Origin: Nemopilema nomurai
Lineage: Eukaryota > Cnidaria > Scyphozoa > Rhizostomeae > Rhizostomatidae
Reading direction: 5' to 3'
Assembly: GCA_003864495.1 (NCBI GenBank)
Contig: PEDN01001372.1
Span: forward strand, 62,001 to 126,000
Length of the DNA: 64,000 nucleotides
Below are positions 25,300 through 40,166 of the stretch, piece after piece. Each line of letters begins with the position of its first letter. Within the stretch, counting starts at the first letter, position 1. Both the position numbers and the translations under genes were made by a program. Below the pieces are notes generated by a model. The model had not been told where the DNA came from. It saw nothing but the letters and a program-made list of their open reading frames with translations, and did not search any database.

Positions 25300-27429
25300 C
25301 TGGAATAAACAAAAGATCAACTGTTTAGAAAGAGACATTTCGCAAGAACAAATGAAGCGATGACCGTAAAAACTGGCTTGCGACGCATCTGTATTTGCAC
25401 TTATATGACGTTAACTAAACTGCTTGGCTCGACATTTATACTTCGTGAAGTGAATCTTAGACCTAGAAAAAAAGCGCTAGAAAATTCCTTGAGAATCTGT
25501 TGGCTGGAACCCACAGATGCAAATCATTTATTGGATCACTAATATTTTGGAATGATCTGTTCTCTTTAACTCCGTGCAGGACCTGTTTCGTGGTGCTTCT
25601 ACCAAGCCAACTCGTACACCGTATAAAGCAAAATAATCAATCTCACATCATACCTTTTTGGGGTTCCTCTGGATCCTGTTTAGCGTCTGTGTTGCATTTG
25701 CAAGGTCATAGACAGGTCTGACGGCCATGAACCAGCGAGCCGCGCCAAAAGAAAAAAACTGGAAAAATAGTAATAATAGTACGTATGGGTCCATTCCGAG
25801 AGCGACAGCGTACAAGTGTGAGGCCCACGACTTATGAATGTCCTTTCCTTGAGATCGTTGAATCGATCGCTATTTGTATTCTAATGAACGCCACGACACT
25901 ACACGTGTGATTAACGACAACATTCTCACTCGAATGTCATGAATAACCAATCAATTGCTTTCCTGTTTGAAAAGGCTCGCCTGCTGCACTATTGAATTTA
26001 TTTAAAAGAGGAGGAGGGCCCGATCAATAAGGTGAAAAGTGATTGACACATTGGGCGTGATATCTGATTGGGGGCAATAAAACTGTCTGTCCTGGGAGTG
26101 CAGAAATGTTACATTGACATCAAACGCAGTGTGTACGCCATTCGTCTGTGATAAAAACATTGCCGGCCAAAGTGTGAGGCTCCCTTTACTGGCAACAAAT
26201 GTACAGAAATAGTACGTTGCAGAGAGAAGCTTTTTGTTAATCCCTAAACCATTTTCTAAGGTTTTGCGGGTGGTAAAAACAACAACAACAGGGACGATTG
26301 TCGGGGGCTTTGAATTCATTGTCCTTTATTGTGCAGGAAAATATCCTTGATTTTATGTTGAACTTTCAAAGCGCACAACTCAGAAATGCACTAGTTGAAG
26401 GAGGAGGAAGCTAGTTTCAAGAAATTAAGTGATTCGATGGTAGCTTTATCATAACAACACGCCAACACACGAACGAGTATCGAAGCGGATAAATAACACA
26501 ACAAGGGCAATGACGTTAACGTGTCTATTTTGAGGAGCAAATTGCGTGGCCAAGGTACAATGCCATCCGACCTCATATTTATATGTGCAAACTCGTTCTT
26601 TGCATTTAACTGTTTCGTTTAGGTGAGGAAAAGGAAATTCTATTTGTCAGGAAAGAATGAAATGGCATTTCAAATGTAGCCAATTCGTATACGACTCCTT
26701 TACGATTTACATATATATTGGCTTCATCGTTGCTTCCAAACTTATCGAGGGCTTATTTTTCATATCTTTGCGTGTATCTGCTGTCTTTATTCCGTTAACA
26801 GGCATCGATCCGTCAAATAAACAGTTGCCTCACTCAGGTAACAGCAAATTTCCTTTTGTCTGCAGAAAGCCATTCAATGGCCTTGCAGAAATCTTACTTC
26901 TAATATAGTGGGCTTCTGGCTTGCCAATCTGAATACCTGATTCCACAGTGCAATTTTTTGTGTTATTTCCTTAAACTGTTGCATGACTTATGGCATGATA
27001 ACGCAACACCAAACTAGCAGGAAATGATCATGCTCGTGAATAGATACTTGGCCGTTTCAATGTACTTGTAAGCCAAAAATTCTGTTATATTTTACAATGG
27101 AAATGGAAAGATTTATTCTACAACATATTTAATCCAATTTTGCTTTCTTTGGCTTAACCTTGAAAAGTTAGCAATGGAATTCTAAGCTTTTGCAACTTTC
27201 AACGATCAGTTAAGGCTTGTCACTAACAGTAACAAATGTTTAAACTGCACAGTAGTACAAGATGGTAAGAAATAGTATCAGGCTGCAAATCAGAAGCTCT
27301 CACTTTGTTTTTTTTTATTAGCATGAAACACGAAGTGTGTGGTATTTAAGAAGCATCAGAAATCTTGGCTGAGTTTCAGTCAAATCATTTAAAACTGCAT
27401 GTCATTAGAAAGCCACAAAATTCTTCAAA

Positions 27430-27828
27430 ACATAAACTTATGAAGGAACCACTTTATAGGGAACCTACATGTATAAGGCCGAAATATTTAGAGAACTTAT
27501 ACTACTAGAAACGAAATCACTAAGGAAATTTTCGATTGGAAAAATGTGTATAACTGCAAGCATCAAGAACTAAAAAGCCGGTTCCATTCATTTGCAGCCA
27601 ATACTCGCATAGATTGTTTGCTAGTCGTGTGTCAAGTGCTTCGTCGAACAGTTTCCGCATAGTCTATCTCGCCCCTCTCTCTATTAAGTGTTAAGGCTTA
27701 TTGATGTGCAGTGAAAATTAAGGAACTTTTAAGGAACTTTTGGTACTAAAATCTGATGACTTGAGGTCTACGAATAAGGAACTTTTGGAACTAGGCCTTG
27801 AGGTAGGTTCCTTATAAAAAAGCGTGTA
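27430..27828 (-). mobile_element. MITE-like element, copy 1 (inverted relative to copy 2)
   Basis: This stretch is a diverged reverse complement of 36846-37227. Shared landmarks are the central TTAAGTGTTAAGGCTTATTG and CTCTATTAAG, and the flank TTTGCTAGTCGTGTGTCAAG. The right end carries the terminal repeat (AAAAAAGCGTGTA); the left end is decayed. It has no ORF. Relative to copy 2 it has about 45 extra bases near the right end with repeated AAGGAAC motifs, so copy 2 probably carries a deletion. Confidence 0.8.
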
Positions 27829-30800
27829 AACAATAAGGAAAATAACATTCATGCAGAAAACATGTTTAAAAAGGGCCTAAATAACCAACTTAAAAGAGAC
27901 TAAGAAACTTAGCAATCAAGGACATGACACTTATTTGCTTAAAGAAGTGTCAATAGCATCATCACAATAACAGAAAGCAAAGACAATTATGGTAAAGTTT
28001 TAGTATTTTTCAGTAAAACTTTGGCATTTCGAGTGAAGAACAAGTATCAGATTATTACTTTGAATGTAGATTTCTTTTATCATGATTCAACTATTAAGAG
28101 CCATTAGCTATCTCGCAGGTCAATCTGAAAAAGCGATTGGCAATTTGATTTATGGATGCCAACACTAGGTCTGTGTGTGATAGCTCATTACAACGAAAGC
28201 AAGAGAATCGCAACCCTTGATACCATCTCTCAAAGAATGATAAAATTACTTCAAACGCCCATCTCAACTGGACTCTGGGAAAAGTTGAATTGCTTGTATA
28301 ACAACTAAAGAAGAAACAGGGCTGTTATCTAAGATCCATAAAAATTCAAGACCGACGAGGTCTGCTAGGATTGCAAGCTTCTTGCAAAATCTTTACCATC
28401 ATACACACATGCTTGAGATATTATCTTTCAAATTCGTTACTGGGTGTCCAGAGACATAGAGCTATTGAGTTGGTAGTTACCTCAAGCGATTCTTAACCAT
28501 TTTCTCAAGCGAGTTAACGAAGGAAAAAAAGTGGGAAGAGCTAACATAAAAAGATATCAAATTTCGGTTTTGACTAATGTTTGTTAAAATACCCTTATTT
28601 TGCGTTTTAAACAATTAACCCATACATACTGAATTATACCTAAATTCATTAACAAACCATATGCATTTTATTTTTCTGCTTTGTTGGCAATTCGTTTCTG
28701 TCAATGTTCCTTTTCTGAAACAAAAGCTCAAATGTAAACTCTGAGCACATTAAGAAACCCACTGGCTTCTTAGTTAAAGCTGAAAGCCAAGAAGCAAGAA
28801 AATAATTTCTTTTTAAAAATATATCTTCAATTCAGTCCCCTGTAAATGGGGTTGGACCAGCAGAGCCTGTGATGAATAATAGACCACTGCATCATGATGC
28901 TGCCCATTTTTGCACCTTTGACTAATTTCGTCAGTTAAGCAGGGAAACAGGCCTCTTTCGTCCAAACATTCTACTTTTGATTCTGTAGATAACTGCTTGC
29001 TTGGGTTTAACATGTCTTACATTAATACCCGTATGCACTATTTCCTTGATTTATTGATCAGTTTTGATTTGATTTTCTTTTGTTATTATCTCTTGGTTTT
29101 CTAATTCGAAATTCAGGTTCCTTTCCTGTTCTGTTAACGTCCAGTCAAATATTGACAATTCATACTTTTACTCCTGTTTACATGAAAAGTAAAGTCTTGC
29201 TTCCTCTTGGAATACATCCGTCAACCTTCGTTTAATTACCAAAAAATTGTCATTGTGCAATTGACAAATATTTATTGAAGCTATTTTCACAAAGGTGATT
29301 AGTTTGTTTTTGTGCCAAAGAGAGCTGCTGTTCCAACACATGGGTGTTCTGATTACAGACGGTCACCAAAAGTACCTCAAGTAATTAGAATTTATGAGGG
29401 ACAGACAAGTGTGTGACCTGCATCACTAGAACTGGACCATTGAAACGAAAGGATGAATGCTGAAAACTATAAAACTTTGTGAAATCCTCTTTTTCGTCTT
29501 ATCTAGGGTGGGCTCGAGGAATGGTGGCCTTCATCTTAATTGATCCTCAAGTTCCAATTTCAATCAACAACTGCGCTCAACTGATCTAATTGCTTTACCA
29601 TTCATATGATAACATGCCTAAAAATTTACAACCGAGTTTTTCATTAACTTTCTACTCATATCAAGTCTCTATGCCAACGCAAATTGGGTCATTTCAACGT
29701 TTCCCAGTCTTAAACAAGTCAAATAGTCATACAGTGCTATTGATGGTGACAAAAATGTGGAAATATGTTTATATTTTTCATGAAATCCCCGCCTCAGGTC
29801 TCTACACAAAGTGGTCTACATTGGCTTGTGCATGCCGTCCTCATATCAAACAAGGTGTTTGTTCTGATCATTAGAGACCCAACTATCTTCTATTTCGAAA
29901 GCAGTGGTGGAAGTTGTCTAGTAAACATCGCTTCAGGAGGAGACCCTCGTACGTGTTAGTCGTAACGGAAACAGTTAGTTTCTTTAAAGATCACTTAAGC
30001 CGAAGAACATTGGAGACAATCGTAGGTGGTCGTCGTGTGCGGTGACGTCATCTGCTCAAAGCAACCACCATTCTGTTGCTAGAAAACTCATCAACAACAT
30101 TTGTTATTGGCGTGTCTTTTGGCGTCAAATAACCCAAGAATTTTGCCCTGCTCGGAAAACTTAAACTTCTTTTCCATTCTGCTCAGGATGACCATAACCC
30201 AGTGACAATTAAACATAAACCAAGGGATTGTTTCATTTTTAGTATACTAAACGTTTGAATTGAAATCTACTCAGACTCGGTGGATGTTAATTAAGAAAAT
30301 TGAAGTTCGTCTGGCAATTAATTATTTTGAATTCGTGGACAAAGTCTTAATAGGCCGACACAGGAAAAAATACTTTGAAGAACTCTGTATGAGAAAGAAA
30401 TCCTCACATTATACAGACGTATTGAGTCCTATGCCAGAACACTTAAACTCATAATATAATTTAAACTTTGCGAAAGTGATTAAAAATGCTTCAAAGTAGC
30501 AACAGGGACTGTCTTTCGAGAAGCCAAGGTTATCATTGTTGACCAGTAAGGACATATTAGTGCAGGGCTAAAGCGTAAACCATTTTAAGCGTCTTGGCGT
30601 CTTGAGTTCTAGAGGTTTCTCACGGCCATTTTCTTTTCAATTCATGCTTCTGGGGCGCTGTAGGCCCTATCCAGTGTTTTGCACGATACGAAAGAAAGTA
30701 AAGGAAATCAATTATCGTTCATGTCGAAAACGACAATGATACTTTGAAGAGCACTCATTTTGTGAAATGTCTTATCATTGACTTACTAAGCACTGCTTGT

Positions 30801-33800
30801 AAAAATCCATGAGGATAGAGAAGAAGACAACCTAGCTTTTGCAATAAAGCAAATTGCTTTCAGTTTATATGCCCTCTAGATTCTTCAAACGATGTTGACA
30901 CCTAGCCGAATCACATTAAAATATAAATGAGAAAGTTCCAATGGTCCCAATGTTTCGTACCATTTTGAAATTTTCAAATTTTGCAGTATAAAACATTTGC
31001 ACACCTTAAATCTACTTTTTATGGGTATCAGCGTAGAATGTCTCTGTATTAAAAGTACAAAAACAGTGCAAGAATATAGGTCATAAAGCATTCTTATTGC
31101 TCAATAGAAAATGCCTTTCGTGATTCAAATCGCTTCGAATAACGGCTTCTACCAACCTTGAATGCAGAACGTTCTTAATCAAAAAGAATTGACACGAAAA
31201 ACAACAAAAAGTAATTTTCTTTCACTAGGGGTCAGGCCGATGTACCTCTAAACCAGTCGCTATAGTTTTCAAGAATGTTCCCTATACCCCTGTTCTTCAT
31301 GAGCCCCTGGTATTCACTACAACTTTGCACATTGCTCTAGAAATTTTCTAATCTATTTATTTGTATAACTTGTTAATATATTCTAAATATATTTGTTAAT
31401 CGAACGAATCAATGATTTTTCAAATGATAAACAAAATGGCTCTGAAAATGTTAAAGTATATGTGAAAAATATCCCCTTATTTTTTACGATAAAAGCAAAC
31501 ACAAGCGTTGAAGAACAAAGGATCTGAGGACACCAAACTCTTTTGGAGAATTCATGCCTCGAGCTTTCAGACAGTCAGACTGTCAGATGTAAATAGATTT
31601 CGGGCCTTTATTTTCGGAATGTCAGACATGTATGTCGGATCGGGTGTATATGTCAGATAGAAATGTTTCAATAATTATGTCGGGAGCAAGTAGTTCATCT
31701 CATTAGGAAAAAAACATGACAAAACAACCAAATATGTAGAAACTGAAATGTAGGAGCTTGAGCAAACTTTATCTTACCTGAAGAAATTAAAGATGCAGTT
31801 GGTACAAATCGTTATAGATGCTTTGGCACTATGAATGACCGCAGCATTGCAAATTGCTGTAAGCAGGCACCAAGAAGATGAAGACTGCTGGAAAGGCATT
31901 TATTATCTTGACATCTAAGAAGGAGATCTAGAAATAAAGAGAAATTGATAACAAATACAGCCTACATACATTAAAATCATTGCATGAAAATACTACATGA
32001 ACATCTAGCAAAACATGAAGGTCCCAGATGATGTACATCTATGCTAGTCGCAAGCGGACAGAAGATGCATCTACGATACTACATAAAGCCCCCTGGAACA
32101 GTTATTAGAAAATTAGAACCAGGGACAGTGGGTGTTTTGCAAAGGTCCTAAAGAAAAAACCAAAGTGGTATCCGAATCATTCCGTATGATATCAAAGAAC
32201 CAAACATTCAAACTACCAAACCTAGGTCCATGGCAACAAAATACAGACGCCTTTCTACCATAGGAAAATTCGTTTGATATACGTGTAGATCTCTATAAGC
32301 AACATTAGGTAAGTCGTTAAAACTATTATGTTATTTGCAATGCATTTTGTGCTCTTGTTTTGGGAGCGTCCTGTATTACATCAGTTGACTAACCGTTAGC
32401 ATGAAAGTATCCCATTATCACTTGAGTCTTAGAGATAAACGCTAGACACGCATAGGAGACAGCAGTGACTATAACGTATTTTTCCCGTATAAGGGCGCAT
32501 AAAATCTCCATTTCAACGAGAACGACAACTTTTAGAAGAAGCTAGATTAGAAAAGAGGCAAGTAAACGGAAAGCGAAGAGCAGATTGTATTTGTTATAAC
32601 TAGGAAATACTGAGTGGCAGTTATTTCGGCTCTAAAGTGGGATTCTATCTTACATGCTTTTGCCTGCAGTGGGATTGGTGCCTAATGAGACAATTCTCAT
32701 GATGAGCATAGTATTAGTGATTCTAAATCACATACGTATTAGTGACAGTTCTCAATTGATATGATATCATATAAAATGAAGAAGAATTGAATTTGGCATT
32801 CAATTTAATTTCAATTTTTTTTCTTACACATGCCACACATTTCATTATAATTTCAAATGAGCTTCACCAAAAAAGGGTTGCTGCAAAGTCTGACTGAAAA
32901 ATGTAACCAAGTATTGTATCATCAATATTCATATCAGCTCATGATTGAAAAACTAACTTCCTACAACGTTAATTCGATTTTAAGCAATTTGCCAACTGGA
33001 AGAAAAAAGGAACATGTAGAAAGCATCTTTTAATAAATGAAAACCTACCAGTTAAGGTGGACAAGGAATAGTATTAGTTAAACAAAGTTTTTGCATGTCA
33101 TAAGTAGACAGATATCTCTACTTCAAAGAAAATCCTAATTTGGGTATTCACAAACTCTAAACCAATTATAATTTCTAGGCTCAACTAGCTACGCTAGAAA
33201 ACCATTTGCAACCCAAAATTCTACCATTTACCAAATGCTCTTCAAGACACAAACTGGAGTGGTGCCAACGAAAATATTGAGATGTGCTTACGAACCAAAG
33301 TAGGTGGCAAATCAAAGGAAAAATGATCCAAGATAGAAGTCCAGAGAAGAGGGGAACACCGATCTCTATGCAACCTGGAATCGAACTGCTTGGATCTACT
33401 GCATACAAAAAAAATTACATTGAAAAGTAAATTTATCTCTGTATTTTTGCTTGAAGAATGTAGAAGACAAGAACTTACATTCAAGAAGGTTTCCTGAAAG
33501 GAATCTCTATTATAGTATAGAATTGCCAATCTTAATAGTAAATGTACCTAGTTCGTGATTCAAAAAATCCTTCAGCTGGAATCAGTCATCAATTCTTTTA
33601 GCGCGAATTCTATAGCAGGATCACAATTTATACCATAAGTGCATTGTTCTACCTGTCTTTATCCATCTATGCAAACGAAAGAATGCATCAAATTATGTCA
33701 CAGCTAGCATTGATAAAGTGCTATTGAATTATGGAGGCAGCTCTGTTACTTGAGTTATGTTATGTATGTAAAGTTATTGATGGCATAAAAAGCAAAAATG

Positions 33801-36800
33801 AAGCAAATTCTTTCAGAGTTCTATGAGTTCAATGTTTTGAGCATACTAGAAAGGTATTGTCGAAATATCAACAAGTTATACATAGCAAATCTGATCTGTG
33901 ATAGAAGGGTTGGAGTGAAATGTTCTTCAAGGGAACGTCATTCAACACCTTTTTTCATACACAGAAGGCATAATAAAAGTAATGCAATAAAGCTCTAAAG
34001 AAAGCCCTTGAGAAGGGCGAGTTGGAAGATGAGTTCACAGGATAACCTTGGTGATTAAACTCTGATTAATGTTGTTTTTAGCCACCACTAAAAGCTTCTA
34101 CAGTACACCTGTGACAACGAGAGGATCTAAATGTAAGAAAAACCTAATCTTTCGAAATAAAAATTTTGAAATTTGAACGTGGCTTTACTCAAGGACGTTT
34201 AAGTTGAGCTACAAGTTATTTAAAAATGGATAATGTTCAAAATCATTAAGCAATGAATGCTGGCAACACAACAACAATTAAAAAGCGATGAATCCGCCTA
34301 GTAAACACCAAAAAGCTGTTGGAACCAAAGTGATAGCAAAGCAATTCAGCCGTACCACATTGGTCAAAAAGGTGCCCCGTTTTCATTAACTACAGGAAAT
34401 ATTTGATCTCTTTGGTGCTTTCTTTTTCAAAGCTTAATCTTTTTGAGCTTATGATTTTCTTCACCTTGGAACGATCTAGCATTTACGCTTTCTTTCTCCT
34501 TCTGTAGACACAACCCTAGGTTTAAATAGCTAATATCAAAACGTCTTCCTTCATTGGCCAGTCTTTAGTTCCTGTGACACTCTTATGAACCGGTTCGACT
34601 TTTCTCCTAGTTGCATAAGTTAGCTTTTCTTACTTATTCACCATTTGGTAGTCTTGTTGCCAATGTTCTCAAACCGTGTTCAGCAAAAGGTACTTTTCAA
34701 ACCTCGCTTAGCTTTGATCCACGATACGCCCCTGATGTCTGAAACGTATTAAGATAACTGTGCTTAGAGATTTCTACGTTTTGGCTGAATTGGTGTACTG
34801 TGTTTCCATAAAAAAATTGAAAGCCAGCTTTAGATTTCTAAGAGAAATCATGAAAGATTTAAAGCAGTTGTCTTTTTACCCTACTTTCAGCTGACAACCA
34901 CATTATTGCTACAAATAGCATCAGAGGGGGAAAAACCTGCCAACAGAATGAAGAGACGAAGACCATTTTCATAATGCTCAGAAGTACTTTGCACCTCAAT
35001 CTATTTCTTAATAATAACGATAAAAATGAATTTCATTTCGACAAAAAAGGTTCTTCTGGTACATCAAAGATTATTTAGCTTGACCTTACTGCTTTTCTGT
35101 AATCAACTAATTTTGAGGCTAGTCTTATCAGAAGATTGCTCTTACGAAAAGCTCATCATAGAAAGATGAAATGAACTAAGGCAAAAGAACATTAAATGGA
35201 CATCAAAAAAGAGATTAGAAAATTTACGAAAGTTGACACGGAGAAGCTAAAGAACTCTGCCGCAGTTTAACCTGCGACTTGTTCGTCTGGGTTTCAGTTA
35301 CAACAAATCCCTTCCAAAAGAAAGGTCACTGAATTGCAGGAAAAATTTGTAACCTGAGCTGAATAGTTGTTTGATGATGGTCTTGTTGAAAGCAAGAGAA
35401 GGTAGAGTAGAACTGGTCTTCTTCCATTCAGTTATTGGGCAAATAAAAACCATGAACAATCTTTACTCTATTGATCTAGTGAGTTGTCACGATCAATGCC
35501 AGTCCATGACATTGTGGACATGTTATCCTAGAGTGAACCAGACAAGAACGACACTTCACAATGCCTTTACAGAAGTATACAAAAGGTTGGTTCTGCAATA
35601 GGAACTTTTCATTCTTAAAAACCATTTAAGAGTAGTTAAATGAAAACACGACAATAAGAAATAGGGAGACACCAAAGCAAGCAAGAATGCGTGGTCAAAC
35701 TACTCATAGACAGACTTTTAGGAACCTATTCCTTGATATTGCCTTCGAAATAGCTGGCTCATCTTAAGTGTGAAGAATTCTACACCAACTAAATAGCGCT
35801 CTACTAATTCTCGATTCCTGATTTTGAAATCGTTTCTGCATCTAAACAAAGTACTATTGATTCTACTCGTATCATTAAGATAAATGTAATTCTTTAAATC
35901 ATAGCAATAACCTCAAGATTGAAAAACAACTCGATGCATCAAACTTTATGGAAAAAGTTTGTATCTGGCATGATTAAAAATCGACGGTCAAGAATAGACA
36001 AAACATTCCCAAAAGCCCTCTTCTCCACACTTTAACCCAAGATAAATTATCAATGAGGAAATAAACACCATTTCTAGAAGAAGCGAGTATTCGTTTTCAA
36101 TAGCTTCTTCAACCTTGGCACTAGCCTTCAAACACCAGTTCACAAGGAAAGAAGGTTCCGTTGACATGCGAATGTTTTGTACTATCCAGTAAATTTTAAA
36201 AATAGCTTATTTGGTAGTCAGTATTGATGAATTGACGCCAGTTTCTTCCTTATTTACCTTCTCGTCGAGTCAGTTGTAGTTTTTCTTTCAATATAATTAA
36301 ACTACTTGACATCGAAGAACGCTTCAAAGCAAAGTCAGATGAAATTACATTACCTAGATGCGCGATAATAGCCTAAAACGTATCATCGAATATTGTTTAA
36401 TTGAATATTGTGTTACTAGTTACGGCTGATGTTACAGAAAGCAAAGATTTAAGAAATTATAGTTTTAAAGAGAAATTCAAAAATGGGCGTCTCTATTATT
36501 TCCCAGGCACCTGAAGGGCGTGACACTAAAATCCGCTCATAATCTAAAACCACCCCCTTCCCCCCAATCGTTGCCTCTTAAATCCACCCCTGAGAAAATA
36601 ATTTATCGAATGGAAGCAAAGAGCGTCTTGTCTGTCTCTTGTCAATCTCTGGAGTACTCTGACCTCTGATGTGGTGGATAGGTTCAGTTGACTTATGATT
36701 AATTAAACAGGATTCGGTTTCCTACATCATGCTTGAATGGAAGGGAGGATATGGAAGCGGGCCTTTTCAAGGCACCTTTTCGATGGATGACAGTATGAAG

Positions 36801-36845
36801 ATTGCCAATAATGATTTCAAAGCTCTCCCAGGTTGACGAAAAGAA

Positions 36846-37227
36846 TACACGCTTTTTTATTCGTAGACCTCAAGTCATCAGATTTTAGTACCAAAGGTTC
36901 CTTAATTTAAAAGTTCTAACTTAAAAGTTCCTTAATTTTCACTGCACATCAATAAGCCTTAACACTTAATAGAGAGAGGGGCGCGATAGACTATGCGGAA
37001 ACTGCTCGATAAAGCACTTGACACACGAATAGCAAACAATCTATGCGAGTATTGGCTGCAAATGAATGGAACGGGCTTTTTAGCTCTTGATACTTGCAGT
37101 TATAAAAAAAATTTCTAAACGAAAAGTTCCTTAGGGATTTCGTTTTTAGTAGTATAAGTTCTTTATATATTTCGGTCTTCTACATGTAGGTTCCTTATAA
37201 AGTGGTTCCTTATAAAAAAAGCGTGTA
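36846..37227 (+). mobile_element. MITE-like element, copy 2, with both terminal inverted repeats
   Basis: The ends read TACACGCTTTTTT at the left and AAAAAAAGCGTGTA at the right, which are inverted copies. In copy 1 the inverted match extends into ATAAGGAACC. The ends begin and finish with TA, compatible with a TA target duplication as in Tc1/mariner-type elements. It is too short and stop-filled to encode a transposase, so it would be non-autonomous. The superfamily was not determined. Confidence 0.8.
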
Positions 37228-40090
37228 TTGGCAGAGGGGCTATAATGACGCTTGCGACTTACACATGATTCAAAATTGAAGAGGCCTTTTTTATTGTTCT
37301 GCATATCGTTTCTCTAATTCTAGTTGAGCACAGCATCTAATGGCAGTTTCTGGTGAATGGCAGCAAAAATACGCGAAAGAATATAAACAGGAAGAGAGGA
37401 CATGTTCATTGAAAAGCTGGAAAAGTTATGCAATCACCTTAACTATGGCCATGACAATAGATGAATCACCCCTAGTGAAAAAGTAAAAGGTGTCATTAAA
37501 AAACTATACCATGCAAAGGTCTTCTGGTCAAGATCAAGGGTCTTCACCTGCCTAAACCCGTGTACAAGACCTGGATAGTTAATGTCAAAGGTCAACCAGA
37601 GTAAAATTGCATAAGCCTGAAAAGTGCTTTGTGACAGAAGAAATTGTTCAATAAAGGGCCTATTGGATAAAATAAACATTATTTCAGGGTATCTCGGAGA
37701 ATTTATCCAGACAGGCTAGGAAATTGCAAGCAGATTGAAAAGAAAAATGATGGTTTGTTTCATAAGTTTTGGCAAGTAGATTCGGAAGCAAAGCAGTAGG
37801 AAAACTTGGAGAAACTGAAAAGTATGTTCTCATAAATGTCTTTCTACAATCAAACCAGAGATTCTAAAGATCAAAAAGACGGGTTTGTAAACTGACGATT
37901 CTATTTACAAATTTACCTTAATTGATAAATTACGGGTAACTGACCGTAATGAAGCATTATGAAAAACGTAATACAATAAAAAGCCATTTGGCCAGAACAG
38001 TGAAATACATATACAAGGAGCTAGCTGGAGAAGAGGCTATATTGATTCAGACAGGGAGGGAAGTGCCAGAAGGTTAGGCCAAGGGCAGTTTCGTGTGAGC
38101 TATGACGTCATTGCATTCTAAACCCTCATTTAAGAGGCAATAAATACGCGAAAGCCCCTTATCTTTAAATATTTGCGATTTCTTTATGGGAATGTCACCT
38201 GAACAAATAGAATTTTAGGGCTCTGGAGCAGGACTTCTGAGAAGATATCTATACTGGCTACAATTGATCTTCGCTTGAATGAAAGGGCGCGCAACTTTCT
38301 GTTATGCTTTACGAAGCAACTATGGAAAAGATGAAAGACCATTTTGCAGAAACTAAACAACGACACGACAGATTCTACGGAGCGGTACCACCAAGGCGGA
38401 GCCAAGAACATTTCATAGAGAAGATACAGCTCGTTAGCGAGGGTGGGTTGCCAACACTGAAGACACGCCGCGCAATTATATGAGATTGGCCTAACATACA
38501 TATCATTTATAAAAATCCCCAAGAAGTCATTCAATCTTATAACAAGGCAAAGCGAACTGAGATTTCATAATAGCTCCGGAGAATTAGGGGATCTGAAACA
38601 TATTCAAGTTAACAAGGAGGAAATAAAAGTAAATCTCAGATGACTTTTCCAGATAAAGAACCGTTAAAAGAACGCTCTCTTGCAGCGAACACAGGTCAGT
38701 TGTAAGGCTAAACTGATTATGATGTGTCGATTGTACTTCATGGTGGGCACTTGCGACAGTCTGATTGGGCACCATGAGATGGACCATCTGTATCTGTGAG
38801 CTGTTTCTCAAGAAGGTCCAGAAACAGAAAGGTGACAAAACGTAATTGGCCTGCTCTGAATCGAACAAGATGCCGGAAGATTGTTTGATACATTCTTTAA
38901 ATCTTTTGATTTACAGACATTTTGCGTATACTCATTACGAAAATTTACAACAAATTAATTGACCTTTCTGCTAGAAATACACTAATTCGGGGCTACTAAA
39001 CAAAACTGCAACTGTTACGGCCAATGCTATTGATTAACTAAACACCTTAATACCAATGCCAGCAACGGAATTGGTTGCAAGCAGATTGGCGTGGCGTATT
39101 TGCAACTACATACATGGTATTGATAAATAATGTTACACTTGAAATATCATAGAAGAGAAAAGCCCAGTTTCACTTCTATTCTCCACAGCAAATGTCTTCA
39201 TGAATAGAGCTAATTTGTTGATAAGCTTTTTAGACGGGTATTAGCACAAGTTCTTGTTCCACAAATCTCTCCTTGTGATATTTTCTTATAATGATACAGG
39301 GTGACCAACCGCGATTTCCATACTTCATTCAACACAGGTGCTTCATGTCATCATGACGTCAATGCACATAATCCATCTATGGGTTCATCTTCCTGCACTT
39401 CTTCTGATCTTCCCTATTCAAAAGAAAAAACCGGTCTTCATAAGAAGGCTCTTTGTCTTGTGATCAACTACGGATCTAGACAAGGGCGAAAGGTAAACTA
39501 CTTTCAACAAAGCACAAAGAAATAATAGTTAGTTGTGTTTTACTCTGCGTCATTTTCCAAACAGCTGTGTCACCTCATTTGGCGCAAATTCGCCGATAGG
39601 TTACAGCGACGCTTGTCACATTTCAATCTCAAGCAGCACCTTTCTGCTGCATATCGTCTAAGACTTATTCCCAAAAAAATTCCCGACCCACTACCCAGTT
39701 TTCGAAATCCTTTACAAGTTTCCACTACTTTCTCTTAGACTCCCAACCTGACATGAGTGGCTTCCTCGAATTGTCGATAAAACTTAGATGCCAAAAGCCA
39801 CTGAAACAATCGGGCTACCTTCATGGGGATCGAGGTCTGATAGGTGGTCGTTCAATTCGGCAAAGTTATGTCTGGGACGAAGGCTGGCTTTGGTTACCCT
39901 TCGTAGACACTTGCGTCAAGATACAGCCATTTTGCCAGCCCTTTCTGCACGACAGCTTTACGCCCCATTAGACAACTGTCGATGATCGAGGGGGCATCGA
40001 TTACCACTCACAGACTTTCTCGATGTATTACTAACAACAAACACAGGTTTGTCGCTTCAAATGACTAAAAAGACCCTTGTTTTGAGAGTT

Positions 40091-40166
40091 GATGATGATT
40101 AATTGATTTGATGATGATTAATTGATTTGATGATGATTAATTAATTTGATGATGAGTAATTGATTG
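40091..40166. repeat. 19-bp minisatellite, four copies
   Basis: The unit GATGATGATTAATTGATTT repeats at 40091, 40110, 40129 and 40148, with increasing mismatch in the last two copies. Confidence 0.9.

Noticed and set aside
25300..25387. Minus-strand signal-peptide-like ORF (MRRKPVFTVIASFVLAK) just upstream of Dkk3-like gene 1
   Set aside because: It is in a different frame from the Dkk exon and only a 22-37 nt intron could join them. The matching position in gene 2 has a real intron. A one-base error could revive it.
31778..31899. Minus-strand ORF (MPFQQSSSSWCLLTAICNAA) ending at a GTAAGA donor, as a first exon for Dkk3-like gene 1
   Set aside because: It ends in phase 2 while the Dkk exon needs phase 0, and its hydrophobic core is not a convincing signal peptide.
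39301..39985. Cluster of plus-strand ORFs (for example around LQRRLSHFNLKQHLSAAYRL) as a reverse transcriptase remnant
   Set aside because: The style resembles cnidarian retroelement proteins, but no catalytic motif is visible and the frames are broken.
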